A stretch of DNA of 45,698 nt from contig JAJZRG010000024.1 in NCBI GenBank assembly GCA_021802825.1, positions 1-45,698 of the forward strand. Reading direction: 5' to 3'. The position numbers and the translations under genes are program-made. The stretch comes from Chloroflexota bacterium (lineage in GTDB: Bacteria; Chloroflexota; Limnocylindria; Limnocylindrales; CSP1-4). Positions 1-8,586 of this stretch are shown here, piece after piece (the first letter of the stretch is position 1; each line of letters starts with the position of its first letter). The notes below the pieces were generated by a model that saw nothing but the letters and a program-made list of their open reading frames with translations, was not told the origin of the DNA and made no database searches.

Positions 1-666
1 GGGCGCCCAGCCGCCCCGGGACCGCAGCTCGGCCCGGTAGTCGCCGCCGGGGACGAAGCAGATCTCCTGGCTCTCGGGCTTGTCGGCCGTGACGAGGCCG
101 AGCGATCGGGCGATCGCCCGCACCTGCGGCTTCTCGAGGTCGCCAAGGGGGAAGCGGCTGAACCACAGCTGCTCCTGGCTCAGCCCGTAGAGGAAGTACG
201 TCTGGTCCTTCGCGCTGTCGGCGGCGGTGCCGAGGCGGGCCCGCGGGCCGTCCGGTGCCTCGTCCACCAGGCGGCGGGCGTAGTGGCCGGTCGCCACGGC
301 TTCGCAGCCGTACAGGTGGCGTGCCCGCCCGAGCAGCGCCCCGAACTTGACGAGCGTGTTGCAGTCCACGCACGGCGATGGCGTCCGGCCGTGGGTGTAG
401 TCGGCGACGAACGGGTCGATGACGCCGGCCTTGAACTCGCGCTCGAGGTTCATCACGTAGAACGGGATGTCCAGCCTCGCCGCGACCCGCCGGGCGTCGT
501 TGGCGGCATCGGCCGAGCAGCACGACTTGCGGAACTCCGAGTAGCTGTCCGCCACGTCATGGAGGCGCATCCAGACGCCCACAACCTCGTGGCCCTGCTC
601 GTGGAGGAGCGCCGCGGCGACGGAGCTGTCCACCCCTCCGGACATGGCGACGAGGATCCGGCTCAT
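1..666 (-). CDS. mnmA: tRNA-specific 2-thiouridylase MnmA, 3' end cut by window edge
   Basis: ATP-dependent sulfur insertion at U34 of Lys, Glu and Gln tRNAs in the cytoplasm. The 222 visible residues begin [15 protein letters not shown], which holds the PP-loop SGGVDSS that binds ATP. The catalytic cysteine pair is present: C102 in the PCVDCN motif is the likely nucleophile and C203 in SQEICF is the likely persulfide-carrying partner. About 140 C-terminal residues, including the central and beta-barrel domains, lie beyond the left edge, given the usual 350-380 aa. The ATG at 666 is chosen because translation before it has no homology and a TACAAT -10 box lies 6 nt upstream, so the mRNA is probably leaderless. 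The sulfur donor gene iscS lies 2.5 kb upstream on the same strand. Confidence 0.95.
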   Translation of the reverse strand, partial: MSRILVAMSGGVDSSVAAALLHEQGHEVVGVWMRLHDVADSYSEFRKSCCSADAANDARRVAARLDIPFYVMNLEREFKAGVIDPFVADYTHGRTPSPCVDCNTLVKFGALLGRARHLYGCEAVATGHYARRLVDEAPDGPRARLGTAADSAKDQTYFLYGLSQEQLWFSRFPLGDLEKPQVRAIARSLGLVTADKPESQEICFVPGGDYRAELRSRGGWAP

Positions 667-672
667 CGGCGG

Positions 673-678
673 ATTGTA
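673..678 (-). promoter_or_regulatory. mnmA -10 box (TACAAT), 6 nt from the start codon
   Basis: The minus strand reads CGTACAATCCGC at 680-669. TACAAT differs from TATAAT at one base and ends 6 nt before the ATG, so transcription would start at or next to the start codon. I see no convincing -35. The same 12-mer precedes iscS. Confidence 0.5.
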
Positions 679-1045
679 CGGCGCGGGGCCGCCGAACCCG
701 GCTAGCGACGGGGCGCGAAGTCCCAGGCCCCGAGGCGATCGGCCACGCCGTCGCGAGCCAGGAGCGCGGCCCCTCGACCGGGTCGGCGCCCAGGCGTCGT
801 GCGCCAGTCGCGCGGCCGGCGCCCCCGCGAGGATCGCCGCCACGATACGCGACGCGAGCCAGTCGCGGGCGAGGCCGCAGTCGGGAGGGCGCTCGACGGG
901 ACCCCGAGCCGGCCGCTGGCCACACCGGAGCCGGGCGCGGGCCGAGCACGATCGGGAAGTGACGCGGCAAGAGGGGTTTACCAGACGCACCTCTCGGGAC
1001 TTCTGTGCCATGTGAGCTGACAGACTTCGTGCTGACAATGGAGGC
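679..1045. other. Intergenic stretch with possible minus-strand gene remnant
   Basis: I recognise no intact gene here. On the minus strand, one frame at roughly 770-870 reads protein-like ([18 protein letters not shown]) and a second frame at 702-780 continues as [18 protein letters not shown] followed by a stop. Together they would look like the C-terminus of a frameshifted gene, but I cannot assign a family. The stretch next to 1046 would be the left flank of the decayed transposon; I found no terminal inverted repeat matching the right flank. Confidence 0.3.
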
Positions 1046-2086
1046 ATGGCTCCTCCCAGGATCGGATCAGTGACCAGACCGCCATGCCCGCAAGGCCACT
1101 ACGAGGATACCTGGCTCGACGGCCGCTACGGGCGAAACGCGACCTACAGCGACCGCGCTTCCGATGCGTTCCGAAGCTCGATCCGACGACGGGCAAGCGG
1201 CCCGCACTTCACCCCGACGGCCGAGAAGCCGCACGTGTTCACGGAGCCGCTCCCGCGCCGACATGCGAAGCCGGCCGCGGGATCGGGACCGAGCCAATGC
1301 GTCGAATGCGAGCACGTCCTCGACCGGCACGAGGGACCGCAGACGACGCGCCGCCAGTCCTTCACGATCCGCGAGGCCGCCGACGAGCTAGTACTGGTCA
1401 GCCACGGCGTCAGCATGCGTAAGGCCAGCCTCTTGGCTCGTGACGCCGCCGACCGACTCGTGACGGACGCGTGGGTCACAGCCAGCCGAGCGAGCAGGCG
1501 CGGCTGGTTGGCCGACGGCTTTCCCGCTACCACCCGCTCTGGAGGAGCCTCCGCAAGGCGATCCCGAAGCGCGACGGCTGTGAGGCGTTCGAGCAGGAGG
1601 TCGAGGCGGCCGGCACGGCGCAAGACGCTCGCGTGGATCCACGACAACCGCCCGCTGATGGAACGCCAGTGGGCGATCCGGCAGGACGATCGGCCGCACT
1701 CGATCCGCGGCCTCGAGACGGTCCTCCAGGAGGCCGTACGTCGGCTTGGTGACCGCCGCTTCGTGTTCCGCAACCGGAAGCGCCTCGAGCTGATCTTCGA
1801 CCTCATGGCGCTCGGCATGGCGAAGCTCGCCAACCCGCCCCGCTACCGTGAGATCATTCGCCGTCACCTGCTCGCCGACAAGGGGCGGCCGACACACGGG
1901 CGACGCGCGCTCGACCACACGCGTGGCTCGTCGCTTCACCAGGCGGTGCGCGACGTGGAGGCCCGATTGAAGAAGCGCCGAGAGCAGAACGCCCGCGCGC
2001 AGCGCGCTCACGTGTCGCGACCCAAGGCCGCCGGGACGACGCGAGTGGCAACACCGTCCGCTCGATCCCGCAAGCGTCGCGGCTAG
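1046..2086 (+). pseudogene. Decayed transposase of an actinobacterial-type Mutator-like family
   Basis: The reading frame is open for 346 codons, but only parts look like a transposase. The N-terminal zinc-ribbon pattern is present (CPQGH at residues 12-16; CVECE and DRHEGPQ near residues 86-100). It is followed by the FTIREAADELV segment typical of a transposase family common in Actinobacteria, and near the end by the C-terminal signature GDRRFVFRNRKRLELIFDLM. Recognisable pieces also lie in another frame: FRCVPK near 1155-1175 and HPLWRSLRKAIPKRDG near 1535-1585. Restoring the protein therefore needs several compensating frameshifts. The central DDE catalytic region (about 200 aa) is missing, so the product cannot transpose. 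The family call rests on remembered motif patterns and is moderately sure. It sits between iscS/lipoprotein and mnmA and looks like an old insertion. Confidence 0.65.
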
Positions 2087-2114
2087 TAGCAGTCGGTCTT
2101 GCTCGGACCGGCGC

Positions 2115-3014
2115 TTAGAACTGGGCGCTGGACCAGGGGTCGAAGTCCCAGGCGAGCGGCGTGATCCCGAGGATGATCGCGCCGTCCGATCGCCCCCACG
2201 TATCAGCGGACCTGCCATCGCCGCCGACCGTCTGGTCATGGGCGTAGCGGACGAGGCGGCCGCTGCCGTCGTAGCGGTAGACCCAGAGCATCTCGCCGCC
2301 CTCCGTCCCGAAGACGCGCTCGATCATCTCGGCCTCGCGCCCAGCGAGCACGGCGTCGCGGAAGCAGCCCAGAACCTCCGGCGGATCGCCGATCTCGGCA
2401 CGACCGCAGAACGGGTAGGGAGCGCGGCTTGCGAGTTCGTCGGGCGCACCCTCGATCGACGGGCGCGACGCCGCCGGCGAAGGCTCGTTGCCCGCCGCGG
2501 GCCAGACGGCGTTCTTCGTCACGGATGGCATCGGCACGGTGTTCAGACGCGAGTCGAGCCGAACCGAGAACGCCTCGGTTGCGGTCCAGACCGTGACGTC
2601 CGCCATGCTCAACTCGTCCTCCGAACAGGGAACTGTCGGGCATGTTGGCCGGTGGAGGTAGAGGCGGGTTACGGGGTCCCGGGTGACGGTTCCGACGGCC
2701 CGGAGCGTGAGTTCGAGGCCGTCGGAACAGAGGATCGTGGAGTCTCCAGCCTTGAGGTTCGCCTGACTCGGATCTGGGTCGCACACAGCCGTCGCATCGA
2801 CACTCGCCAGCTCTACGGCAGGGAGATCGCCGATTGCCAGGGACGGGTGGGCGCTGGGGGTTGCGACGACGGGAGTCTGGGTAGCCGCTGGGGCAGTGGG
2901 TGTCGGGGCAGCCCCGGTGGGAGACGGCGATGTCGTTGGCGATCCCGTGCTGTCGCACCCGGAGACGACGAACGCCAGAGCCATTGTCCATGCCAGCAAG
3001 CGGCGCGCTTTCAC
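2115..3014 (-). CDS. Secreted lipoprotein of unknown function
   Basis: This is a 299-aa protein with a lipoprotein signal: VKARRLLAWTMALAFVVSGC, with lipobox VSGC placing the acylated cysteine at residue 20. A Ser/Thr/Pro/Ala-rich linker follows (to about residue 55), typical of tethering a domain outside the membrane. The mature part has six further cysteines in pairs (for example TCPTVPC), suggesting disulfides, and an acidic/aromatic C-terminus. I do not recognise the domain. The GTG at 3014 is chosen over an upstream ATG at 3122 because GGAGG lies 7 nt before it and the signal peptide begins right there. It is convergent with the transposase remnant and downstream of iscS, with no obvious functional link. 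Confidence 0.75.
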   Translation of the reverse strand: MKARRLLAWTMALAFVVSGCDSTGSPTTSPSPTGAAPTPTAPAATQTPVVATPSAHPSLAIGDLPAVELASVDATAVCDPDPSQANLKAGDSTILCSDGLELTLRAVGTVTRDPVTRLYLHRPTCPTVPCSEDELSMADVTVWTATEAFSVRLDSRLNTVPMPSVTKNAVWPAAGNEPSPAASRPSIEGAPDELASRAPYPFCGRAEIGDPPEVLGCFRDAVLAGREAEMIERVFGTEGGEMLWVYRYDGSGRLVRYAHDQTVGGDGRSADTWGRSDGAIILGITPLAWDFDPWSSAQF

Positions 3015-3179
3015 CCTCACCCCTCCGTAGAACGGCGGCGCTGCATCTGACGAGGCGCGAAGCGGAGAGTGTGACGAAGGTTGGACAAGGTCAGGTTCCA
3101 GGGCCATCGCCTCGTCGATCACACTACGGCCCTGGTGCCGTTGGCAAACCCCCCTTGACGCGTCAATTCCCCCGCTCGG

Positions 3180-4361
3180 TCAGGCGCCGGCGCCGGGCCC
3201 TCCTGCAGCACCGGCGATCGGGCTGCCCTCCGCCACGCGCGCGAGCACTTCGGGAACCACCCGACAGGCCTCGTCCACCTCGGCGTCCGTGGTCGTCCGG
3301 CCGAGGGACAGCCGGAGCTGGCCGCGCGCCTCGTCTTCCGGGTAGCCCATCGCGGTCAGGACGTGGCTCACCTCGGTCGAGCCCGTGGCGCAGGCGGAGC
3401 CGGTGGAGATGGCGATCCCCTCGAGGTCGAGCGCCAGGGCCACGGACCCGCCCTCGATCCCGCGCGCCAGGAACGACGCGATGTGCGGCAAGCGCTCCAC
3501 CGGATGGCCGGTGGCCTCCACGAGACCCGATGCGAGGACCGCCGCCGTCAGGCGGTCGCGCTGCGCCCGGACCCGGGGCAGCAGCTCCGCCCGCTCGGCG
3601 GCGCGAAGCTCGAACGCGCGCGCCATCCCGACCGCGCCAGCCACGTTCTCGGTGCCCGCGCGCCGGTGCCGCTCCTGCCCGCCCCCGTGCTGCTGCGCCA
3701 GGAGGTGCGTGCCGTGCCGGATCCACAGAGCGCCGACGCCCTTCGGTCCCTCCACCTTGTGCGCCGCCAGCGAGACCAGGTCCGCGCCCAGCGCTCCGAG
3801 GTCGAACTCGGTCCACGGCGCCGCCTGCACCGCGTCCACGTGGAACAGGATCCCGCGCCGCGCGTGGACGCGCTCGGCGATCTCCGCCACGGGCTGCATC
3901 GTGCCCACCTCGTTGTTGCCCAGGATCACCGACACCACGGTCGTCCGGTCGGTCAGGGCGCGCTCGATGTCGTCGGGGTCCACGCGGCCGTACCGGTCCA
4001 CGCCCACCGCGACGACCTCGAACCCGAACTTCTCGAGATAGCGCAGCGTGTGGCCGGTGGCGTGGTGCTCGACGGCGGTCGCGACCAGGCGATGGCCCTT
4101 CGGGCGCCCGGCCCACGCGGCACCCTTGAGCGCCAGGTTCGTGGCCTCGGTGCCGCCGCTCGTGAAGACGAGCTCGCGGGCGTCGGCGCCGACCGCCCTC
4201 GCCAGCCGCTCATGCGCCTCGTCGAGCGCCTCGCGCGCCGCCCGCCCGAATACGTGGGCCGACGACGGGTTGCCGAACAAGCTGCCCAGCAGCGGCAGCA
4301 TCGCCTCGAGCACCTCGGGTCGGACGGGGGTCGTGGCGGCGTGGTCGAGGTAGATCGGCAT
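3180..4361 (-). CDS. iscS: Cysteine desulfurase (IscS/NifS family)
   Basis: PLP enzyme that turns L-cysteine into L-alanine and an enzyme-bound persulfide, supplying sulfur for Fe-S clusters and for tRNA thiolation by MnmA. It is 393 aa, normal length. MPIYLDHAATTP is the classic N-terminus; the PLP lysine is K202 in SLAAHKVEGPKG; the catalytic cysteine is C324 in STGSACATGS, the long-loop type seen in IscS/NifS proteins. The C-terminus ends in a short Ala/Gly tail. The ATG at 4361 is set by homology; the frame stays open upstream through the dyad repeats but encodes nothing recognisable. TACAAT lies 9 nt upstream. No iscU or regulator is adjacent. The next clear partner is mnmA, separated by the lipoprotein and the transposase remnant. 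Confidence 0.95.
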   Translation of the reverse strand: MPIYLDHAATTPVRPEVLEAMLPLLGSLFGNPSSAHVFGRAAREALDEAHERLARAVGADARELVFTSGGTEATNLALKGAAWAGRPKGHRLVATAVEHHATGHTLRYLEKFGFEVVAVGVDRYGRVDPDDIERALTDRTTVVSVILGNNEVGTMQPVAEIAERVHARRGILFHVDAVQAAPWTEFDLGALGADLVSLAAHKVEGPKGVGALWIRHGTHLLAQQHGGGQERHRRAGTENVAGAVGMARAFELRAAERAELLPRVRAQRDRLTAAVLASGLVEATGHPVERLPHIASFLARGIEGGSVALALDLEGIAISTGSACATGSTEVSHVLTAMGYPEDEARGQLRLSLGRTTTDAEVDEACRVVPEVLARVAEGSPIAGAAGGPGAGA

Positions 4362-4370
4362 GGTCCGCGG

Positions 4371-4376
4371 ATTGTA
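4371..4376 (-). promoter_or_regulatory. iscS -10 box (TACAAT)
   Basis: TACAAT lies 9 nt before the iscS ATG, inside a 12-nt sequence (CGTACAATCCGC, minus strand 4378-4367) identical to the one before mnmA. The leader would be only a few nucleotides, with no room for a ribosome binding site. No clear -35 is visible. Confidence 0.45.
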
Positions 4377-4533
4377 CGACCGGCGCGAGGGGCGACCCGT
4401 CCGCGGGGTACCGACGTTGCGCGGCGGGTGGAGCACGGGTGCGTGGACGCGCTGCAGTTCGCGCTCCGTGTCGTGGTGTCCTGTCCGATCGGAGGGCTCA
4501 CGGGCTCCAACGGGGGCGCTGCGCGCTCTCCTG

Positions 4534-4743
4534 CTGTTCGCTCTATCCGAACACAGCCCGCCGCCCGGACCGTCTGACTCGCCCGTGTTCGCTCTATCCG
4601 AACACGGAGGGCCCCGGTGCCGGTTCACGCCGCCCGGAATGGCGCTCTCGTCCCTCGGCGCGAGGTCCGCAGAGCACGGAGCGCGCCCGCGGATCCCGGC
4701 CGGCACGGTGCTCGACCCCGCCTGTTCGGACTATCCGAAAAGG
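4534..4743. repeat. Intergenic dyad array, 51-nt spacing (GTTCG-N7-CGAAC)
   Basis: Most of the 411-nt typA-iscS intergenic region holds repeats. A dyad with arms TGTTCG and CGAACA around the 7-nt centre CTCTATC occurs at 4535-4553. It recurs, with longer arms GTGTTCG/CGAACAC and an identical centre, at 4585-4605, exactly 51 nt later. A degraded copy (TGTTCGGACTATCCGAAAAG) is at 4721-4740, not in phase. The copies lie downstream of typA and upstream of the iscS -10 box. There is no T-run, so a plain intrinsic terminator is unlikely. Confidence 0.7.
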
Positions 4744-4772
4744 CGCCGTGACGAGCCCAGACGCGCGACGAG

Positions 4773-6695
4773 CTACCCCCGCTCCGCCCGCGAGAGGTCG
4801 TAGGCCCGCCCCCGCTCCTTCTCGCGGTCCTGCTTGGCGAGCAGGCGCTTGCGCAGGCGGATGGCGGACGGCGTCACCTCGACCAGCTCGTCGGTCCCGA
4901 TGAACTCGATCGCGCTCTCCAGGGTGAGCGGCCGGGGCGGGGTCAGCCGCAGCGCCTCGTCGTGGGCGTGCGTCCGGATGTTGGTGAGCTTCTTCTCCTT
5001 GGTCGCGTTGACGTCCATGTCGCCGGCGCGCGCGTTCTCGCCGACGATCATCCCCTCGTACACGTCCACACCGGAGCCGATGAACAGCTCCGAGCGGTCC
5101 TGGAGGTTGAACAGCGCGTAGGCGTTGGACGTGCCCGCGCGGTCAGACACCAGCACGCCGTTGGTGCGGTGCGTCACCTCGCCGGCCCACGGCCCGTACC
5201 CCTCGCCGATCTGGTGGAGCAGCGCAGTCCCACGCGTGTCCGTGAGCAGCTGCCCGCGGTAGCCGATCAGCCCGCGCACGGGCAGGACGAACTCCATGCG
5301 CACGCGGCCGTCGGCGTCGGTGCTCATCTGCTCGAGGCGGCCCTTGCGGCCCGCCATCGCGGTCTGCACCACGCCGATGTACTCCGACGGGATGTCGATA
5401 GTGATCCGCTCGTAGGGCTCGTGGACCTCGCCGTTCACGTCGTGGAGGATCACCTCGGGGCGGCTGACGGTGAGCTCGAACGACTCGCGGCGCATCTGCT
5501 CGATGAGGATCGCGAGCTGCAGCTCGCCGCGGCCGCGGACCTCGAACGTGTCACCCGAATCGGTCGGGTAGACCTCGATCGAGACGTTGCCCAGGACCTC
5601 GCGCTCAAGGCGCGCCTTGATCTGGCGCGACGTGACGTACTTGCCGTCGCGCCCGCCGAGGGGTGAGGTGTTCACGCCGAACGTCATGCTCAGCGTGGGC
5701 TCGTCCACGTCCAGGCGCGGCAGCGGGCGCGGGTCGCCCGGCTCGGTCAGCGTGTCACCGATCGTGACCTCGGGCAGGCCGGCCACGGACACGATCTCGC
5801 CCGGGCCCGCCTCGGGGATGTCCACGCGGTCCATGCCGTGCGCCGTCTGGAGGCTGGTCACGGTGCCGTTGAGCACCACGGTCCGCCCGGGCTCCACCGA
5901 GCCGCTGGGGTCGTCCTCCTCGGCCCGCACGACCGTGATCCGCTGGCCAACCCGGATCGTCCCGTTCCGGATCCGGCCCACGGCCATCCGCCCGACGTAC
6001 TCGTTCGCCGACAGGTTGGTGACCAGCAGCTGGAGCGGGTGCCCTGGCTCGTAGGCGGGCGGGGGCGTGACGTCGATCAGCAGCTGGAGCAGCGGGTGGA
6101 GATCCGTCCCGGGCGTCGCGAGATCGCGGGTCGCGGTGCCCGCCTTCGCGTTCGTGTACACCACCGGGAACTCGATCTGGTGCTCGTCCGCGCCGAGGTC
6201 CATGAACAGCTCGTAGACGTCGTCGAGGACCTCCGCGGGCCTGGCGTCGGAGCGGTCGATCTTGTTGAGCGCGACAACCACCGGGAGCCGGCGCGCCATC
6301 GCCTTCTGGAGCACGTAGCGCGTCTGCGGCAGGGGGCCCTCCGCCGCGTCCACCAGCAGCAGGACGCTGTCCACCATGAGCAGCGAGCGCTCGACCTCGC
6401 CGCCGAAGTCGGCGTGGCCGGGAGTGTCGACGATGTTGAGCCGAACGCCGCGGAAGTCCACCGTCGTCTGCTTGGCGAGGATGGTGATGCCCTTCTCGCG
6501 CTCCAGGTCCATCGAGTCCATGACCCGATCGACGACCGCCTGGTTGTCACGGAAGGTGCCGGTCTGGCGCAGCATCGCGTCGACCAGCGTGGTCTTCCCG
6601 TGGTCAACATGGGCGACGATCGCGACATTGCGCAGGTCCGCGCGGAGGGCGGTGGCGGGGGTCGTGGGCACGGCGGTGCTGGGGGTGTCACTCAT
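4773..6695 (-). CDS. typA: Translational GTPase TypA/BipA
   Basis: Ribosome-associated GTPase of the EF-G/LepA superfamily, linked to stress adaptation and 50S subunit assembly. It is 640 aa, slightly longer than the usual ~610 because of a Pro/Thr/Ala-rich N-terminal 18 residues. G1 AHVDHGKTT is at 28-36, switch/G2 EREKGITI near 70, G3 [14 protein letters not shown] near 93 and G4 NKID near 148. Then come domains II, III and V and the TypA-specific C-terminal domain with [19 protein letters not shown]. The ATG at 6695 is favoured because MSDTP begins just after a GACACT -10-like box with a 10-nt gap. There is no Shine-Dalgarno. It is divergent from the MobA-like gene across a 150-nt region. 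Confidence 0.95.
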   Translation of the reverse strand: MSDTPSTAVPTTPATALRADLRNVAIVAHVDHGKTTLVDAMLRQTGTFRDNQAVVDRVMDSMDLEREKGITILAKQTTVDFRGVRLNIVDTPGHADFGGEVERSLLMVDSVLLLVDAAEGPLPQTRYVLQKAMARRLPVVVALNKIDRSDARPAEVLDDVYELFMDLGADEHQIEFPVVYTNAKAGTATRDLATPGTDLHPLLQLLIDVTPPPAYEPGHPLQLLVTNLSANEYVGRMAVGRIRNGTIRVGQRITVVRAEEDDPSGSVEPGRTVVLNGTVTSLQTAHGMDRVDIPEAGPGEIVSVAGLPEVTIGDTLTEPGDPRPLPRLDVDEPTLSMTFGVNTSPLGGRDGKYVTSRQIKARLEREVLGNVSIEVYPTDSGDTFEVRGRGELQLAILIEQMRRESFELTVSRPEVILHDVNGEVHEPYERITIDIPSEYIGVVQTAMAGRKGRLEQMSTDADGRVRMEFVLPVRGLIGYRGQLLTDTRGTALLHQIGEGYGPWAGEVTHRTNGVLVSDRAGTSNAYALFNLQDRSELFIGSGVDVYEGMIVGENARAGDMDVNATKEKKLTNIRTHAHDEALRLTPPRPLTLESAIEFIGTDELVEVTPSAIRLRKRLLAKQDREKERGRAYDLSRAERG

Positions 6696-6705
6696 GGGCC
6701 GCGCA

Positions 6706-6711
6706 AGTGTC
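6706..6711 (-). promoter_or_regulatory. typA -10-like box (GACACT)
   Basis: GACACT on the minus strand ends 10 nt before the typA ATG. It has four of six TATAAT matches and no clear -35. If used, the leader is about 3 nt. Confidence 0.3.
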
Positions 6712-6815
6712 GCACATGCCGGGCGAACGGGCGATCGGTCAGCCGAGGCCCTCTCGCTGCGTCCGCGCGTCACTGCCTGCGTGTCGCGTGCCCGCTCGCG
6801 CGCGGTCGCGCCGAC

Positions 6816-6821
6816 TACACT
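6816..6821 (+). promoter_or_regulatory. -10 box (TACACT) of the MobA-like/hydrolase operon
   Basis: TACACT at 6816-6821 precedes a short leader containing AGGAG (6833-6837), spaced 8 nt from the ATG at 6846. This is a leadered, Shine-Dalgarno-driven gene, unlike several others in the window. Confidence 0.45.
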
Positions 6822-6845
6822 CCTCTGTGTGCAGGAGAAGCCCCC

Positions 6846-7553
6846 ATGACCGTCGCTGCCGTCATCCTCGCCGCGCCGTCCGCCATCGCGCTGGCCGATG
6901 CCGAGGGCACGCCGGCCGTCCGCCGGATCGCGGACGCGGCGTGGGCCGGCGGGGCCGTCCCGGTTGTCGTGGTCGCCGACGACGCTGGGGAGAGCGTCGG
7001 CGCGGTCGCCGCCGCGCTCGCGACAGCCGAGGTCACGCTCCTCAGTCCCGGGACGCGCGAGAGGGGACCCGTCGAGAGGGTCGCGCTGGGCATGACGGCC
7101 GCGGCCGACCTCGTCGGCAGCACGACGGCGTCGCTGATCTGGCCCGCGAGGGTCGCATGGGCGGACGCGGAGACGGTGACGACCCTGATCCACACTCACG
7201 GCGACGACCCGACGGCGATCCTCCGGCCGGCCTATGGCGGCGTCGTCGGCTGGCCCGCGCTCGTGCCAATGGCCGCGCTCGGCCACGTCTCAGCCCTCAG
7301 CCCGTCGTGCACGCCCGACGAGATCCTCGACGAGCTCGCCCAGGCGGGTCTCGCAGTCCTCTCCCTGGACACTGGGGATCCCGGGACCACGCACGACGTC
7401 TCGGTCCCCCGCGCTGCCCTGCCGCCGTTCGATGGCCCGCCCCGGCCTGACGACGCGGTCGAGCGCGAATGGGGCGCCCCCGCGGCCGACCAGCCCGATG
7501 ACGCGCCGCCCGCCGGGCCGACGCTCCTCGCCAACCCCGACCCGGCTCCCTAG
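6846..7553 (+). CDS. MobA/MocA-like nucleotidyltransferase-fold protein, catalytically degenerate
   Basis: This 235-aa protein has the outline of NTP_transf_3 (MobA/MocA) proteins: N-terminal [24 protein letters not shown] near residues 120-135 (the usual GrxGhPvl position), and [18 protein letters not shown] late, matching the family's region around the second metal site. The N-terminal loop that normally reads LAAGxSxRMGxxK lacks both the RM pair and the lysine, so nucleotide transfer is doubtful. Residues 195-235 are a Pro/Ala/Asp-rich tail. AGGAG sits 8 nt before the ATG. It is followed after 9 nt by an exported hydrolase, probably co-transcribed. The family call is structural-pattern inference and the substrate is unknown. 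Confidence 0.6.
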   Translation: MTVAAVILAAPSAIALADAEGTPAVRRIADAAWAGGAVPVVVVADDAGESVGAVAAALATAEVTLLSPGTRERGPVERVALGMTAAADLVGSTTASLIWPARVAWADAETVTTLIHTHGDDPTAILRPAYGGVVGWPALVPMAALGHVSALSPSCTPDEILDELAQAGLAVLSLDTGDPGTTHDVSVPRAALPPFDGPPRPDDAVEREWGAPAADQPDDAPPAGPTLLANPDPAP

Positions 7554-7562
7554 GACACCCAC

Positions 7563-8471
7563 GTGGCAAGCCGAATCGCCCGGCCGCGACGCCGGACGCT
7601 GGGCCTGATCGCCCTCCTGCTCCTCGCCGTCGTCGGCGGCGGCATCGCCTGGTCCTTCCGGCCCCAGCCACTCCTCCCCGAGGCACAGGCGTCGCTCGGC
7701 GCGAAGCCGGATACCGCGTTCAAGAAGGTCGGGGACAGCTACGAGTGGATGCCGCCGTCGATGCACTACTCCGTGGGGCTGGTCATCTACCCGGGCGCGC
7801 GCGTCCAGCCCGCGGCGTACGGTCCCCTGGCGCAGCGGATCGCCGCGCACGGCTACCTCGTCGTCGTCGCGTCGATGCCATTCAACCTCGCCGTCCTCGA
7901 CATCGACGCTGCTGGCCCGATCATCGCCGGGCACCCCGAGGTGACGCGCTGGGCGATCGGCGGGCACTCCCTGGGCGGCGCGATGGCGGCCCAGTACGTC
8001 GCGAGCCACCCGGGCGCCATCCGCGGCCTTGCGCTGTGGGCTGCGTACCCGCCAGGCGACATCTCCGCATCGGGAGTCGCGGCGACCTCCGTCTACGGGA
8101 CCCTCGACGCAGGGGCGGACAAGATCGCCTCGGCCGAAACCCGCAAGCTCCTGCCCGCCGATACCGTGTTCGCCCCGATCGCGGGCGGCAACCATGAGCA
8201 GATGGGCTGGTACACGGCGCAGCCGAACGACCCGCCGGCCACGATCAGCAGGGACGACCAGCAGGGTCTGGTGGCGGACGCCACGCTCGCGATGCTCGCC
8301 CGCGTCCAGGGCCAGCCCGACCAGTTCCCGGCGCCGCCCGGCGACTCCGGGGCCTCGTCGTCGCCTGGCTCACCAGCAGCGGGCAATTCGCCCGCCGTGA
8401 CCTCTCCGCCCGTCGTGGGCAATTCGCCCCCAACGGGCAGCTCGCCCGTCCCCAGCACGTCGGGCAGCTAG
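7563..8471 (+). CDS. Membrane-anchored or secreted alpha/beta hydrolase
   Basis: 302 aa. A basic N-terminus (RIARPRRR) and one hydrophobic segment (residues 12-31) act as signal anchor or signal peptide. The alpha/beta hydrolase core follows: nucleophile elbow GGHSLGGA with S136, and a C-terminal GGNHEQMGWY supplying the likely catalytic histidine near residue 214. The region between matches the dienelactone-hydrolase-like Abhydrolase_5 group. Residues about 258-302 are a Gly/Ser/Pro tail (NSPAVTSPPVVGNSPPTGSS) whose DNA is three hairpins. The start is GTG at 7563; the preceding gene ends at 7553. The substrate is unknown, and esterase or lipase activity is inference. It converges with aspS. 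Confidence 0.8.
   Translation: MASRIARPRRRTLGLIALLLLAVVGGGIAWSFRPQPLLPEAQASLGAKPDTAFKKVGDSYEWMPPSMHYSVGLVIYPGARVQPAAYGPLAQRIAAHGYLVVVASMPFNLAVLDIDAAGPIIAGHPEVTRWAIGGHSLGGAMAAQYVASHPGAIRGLALWAAYPPGDISASGVAATSVYGTLDAGADKIASAETRKLLPADTVFAPIAGGNHEQMGWYTAQPNDPPATISRDDQQGLVADATLAMLARVQGQPDQFPAPPGDSGASSSPGSPAAGNSPAVTSPPVVGNSPPTGSSPVPSTSGS
8379..8449. repeat. Three GGGC-N5-GCCC hairpins inside the 3' end of the hydrolase gene
   Basis: GCGGGC-AATTC-GCCCGC is at 8379-8395, GGGC-AATTC-GCCC at 8417-8429 and ACGGGC-AGCTC-GCCCGT at 8433-8449. All have 5-nt loops. They lie just before the stop codon and the 115-nt convergent gap with aspS, so they may slow or stop transcription from both sides. They also encode the hydrolase tail. 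Confidence 0.6.
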
Positions 8472-8586
8472 ACCGTCCCCTCGGCGCGACCCCGCGCGCC
8501 CATCGACGACAGCGACCCTGCGAACGGCCCCCGTTGCGAGCGCGAGGCAGGCCGACCAACTCGGCCAGGACCCCGGCTAGAGGCTC

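Noticed and set aside
1046..2086. Intact insertion sequence with terminal repeats
   Set aside because: I compared the flanks at about 1000-1045 and 2087-2120 and found no matching terminal inverted repeats or target duplication.
3155..3166. Perfect palindrome TTGACGCGTCAA downstream of iscS
   Set aside because: A 12-nt palindrome in the 165-nt gap with no -10 at the right distance and no second copy; it could be chance.
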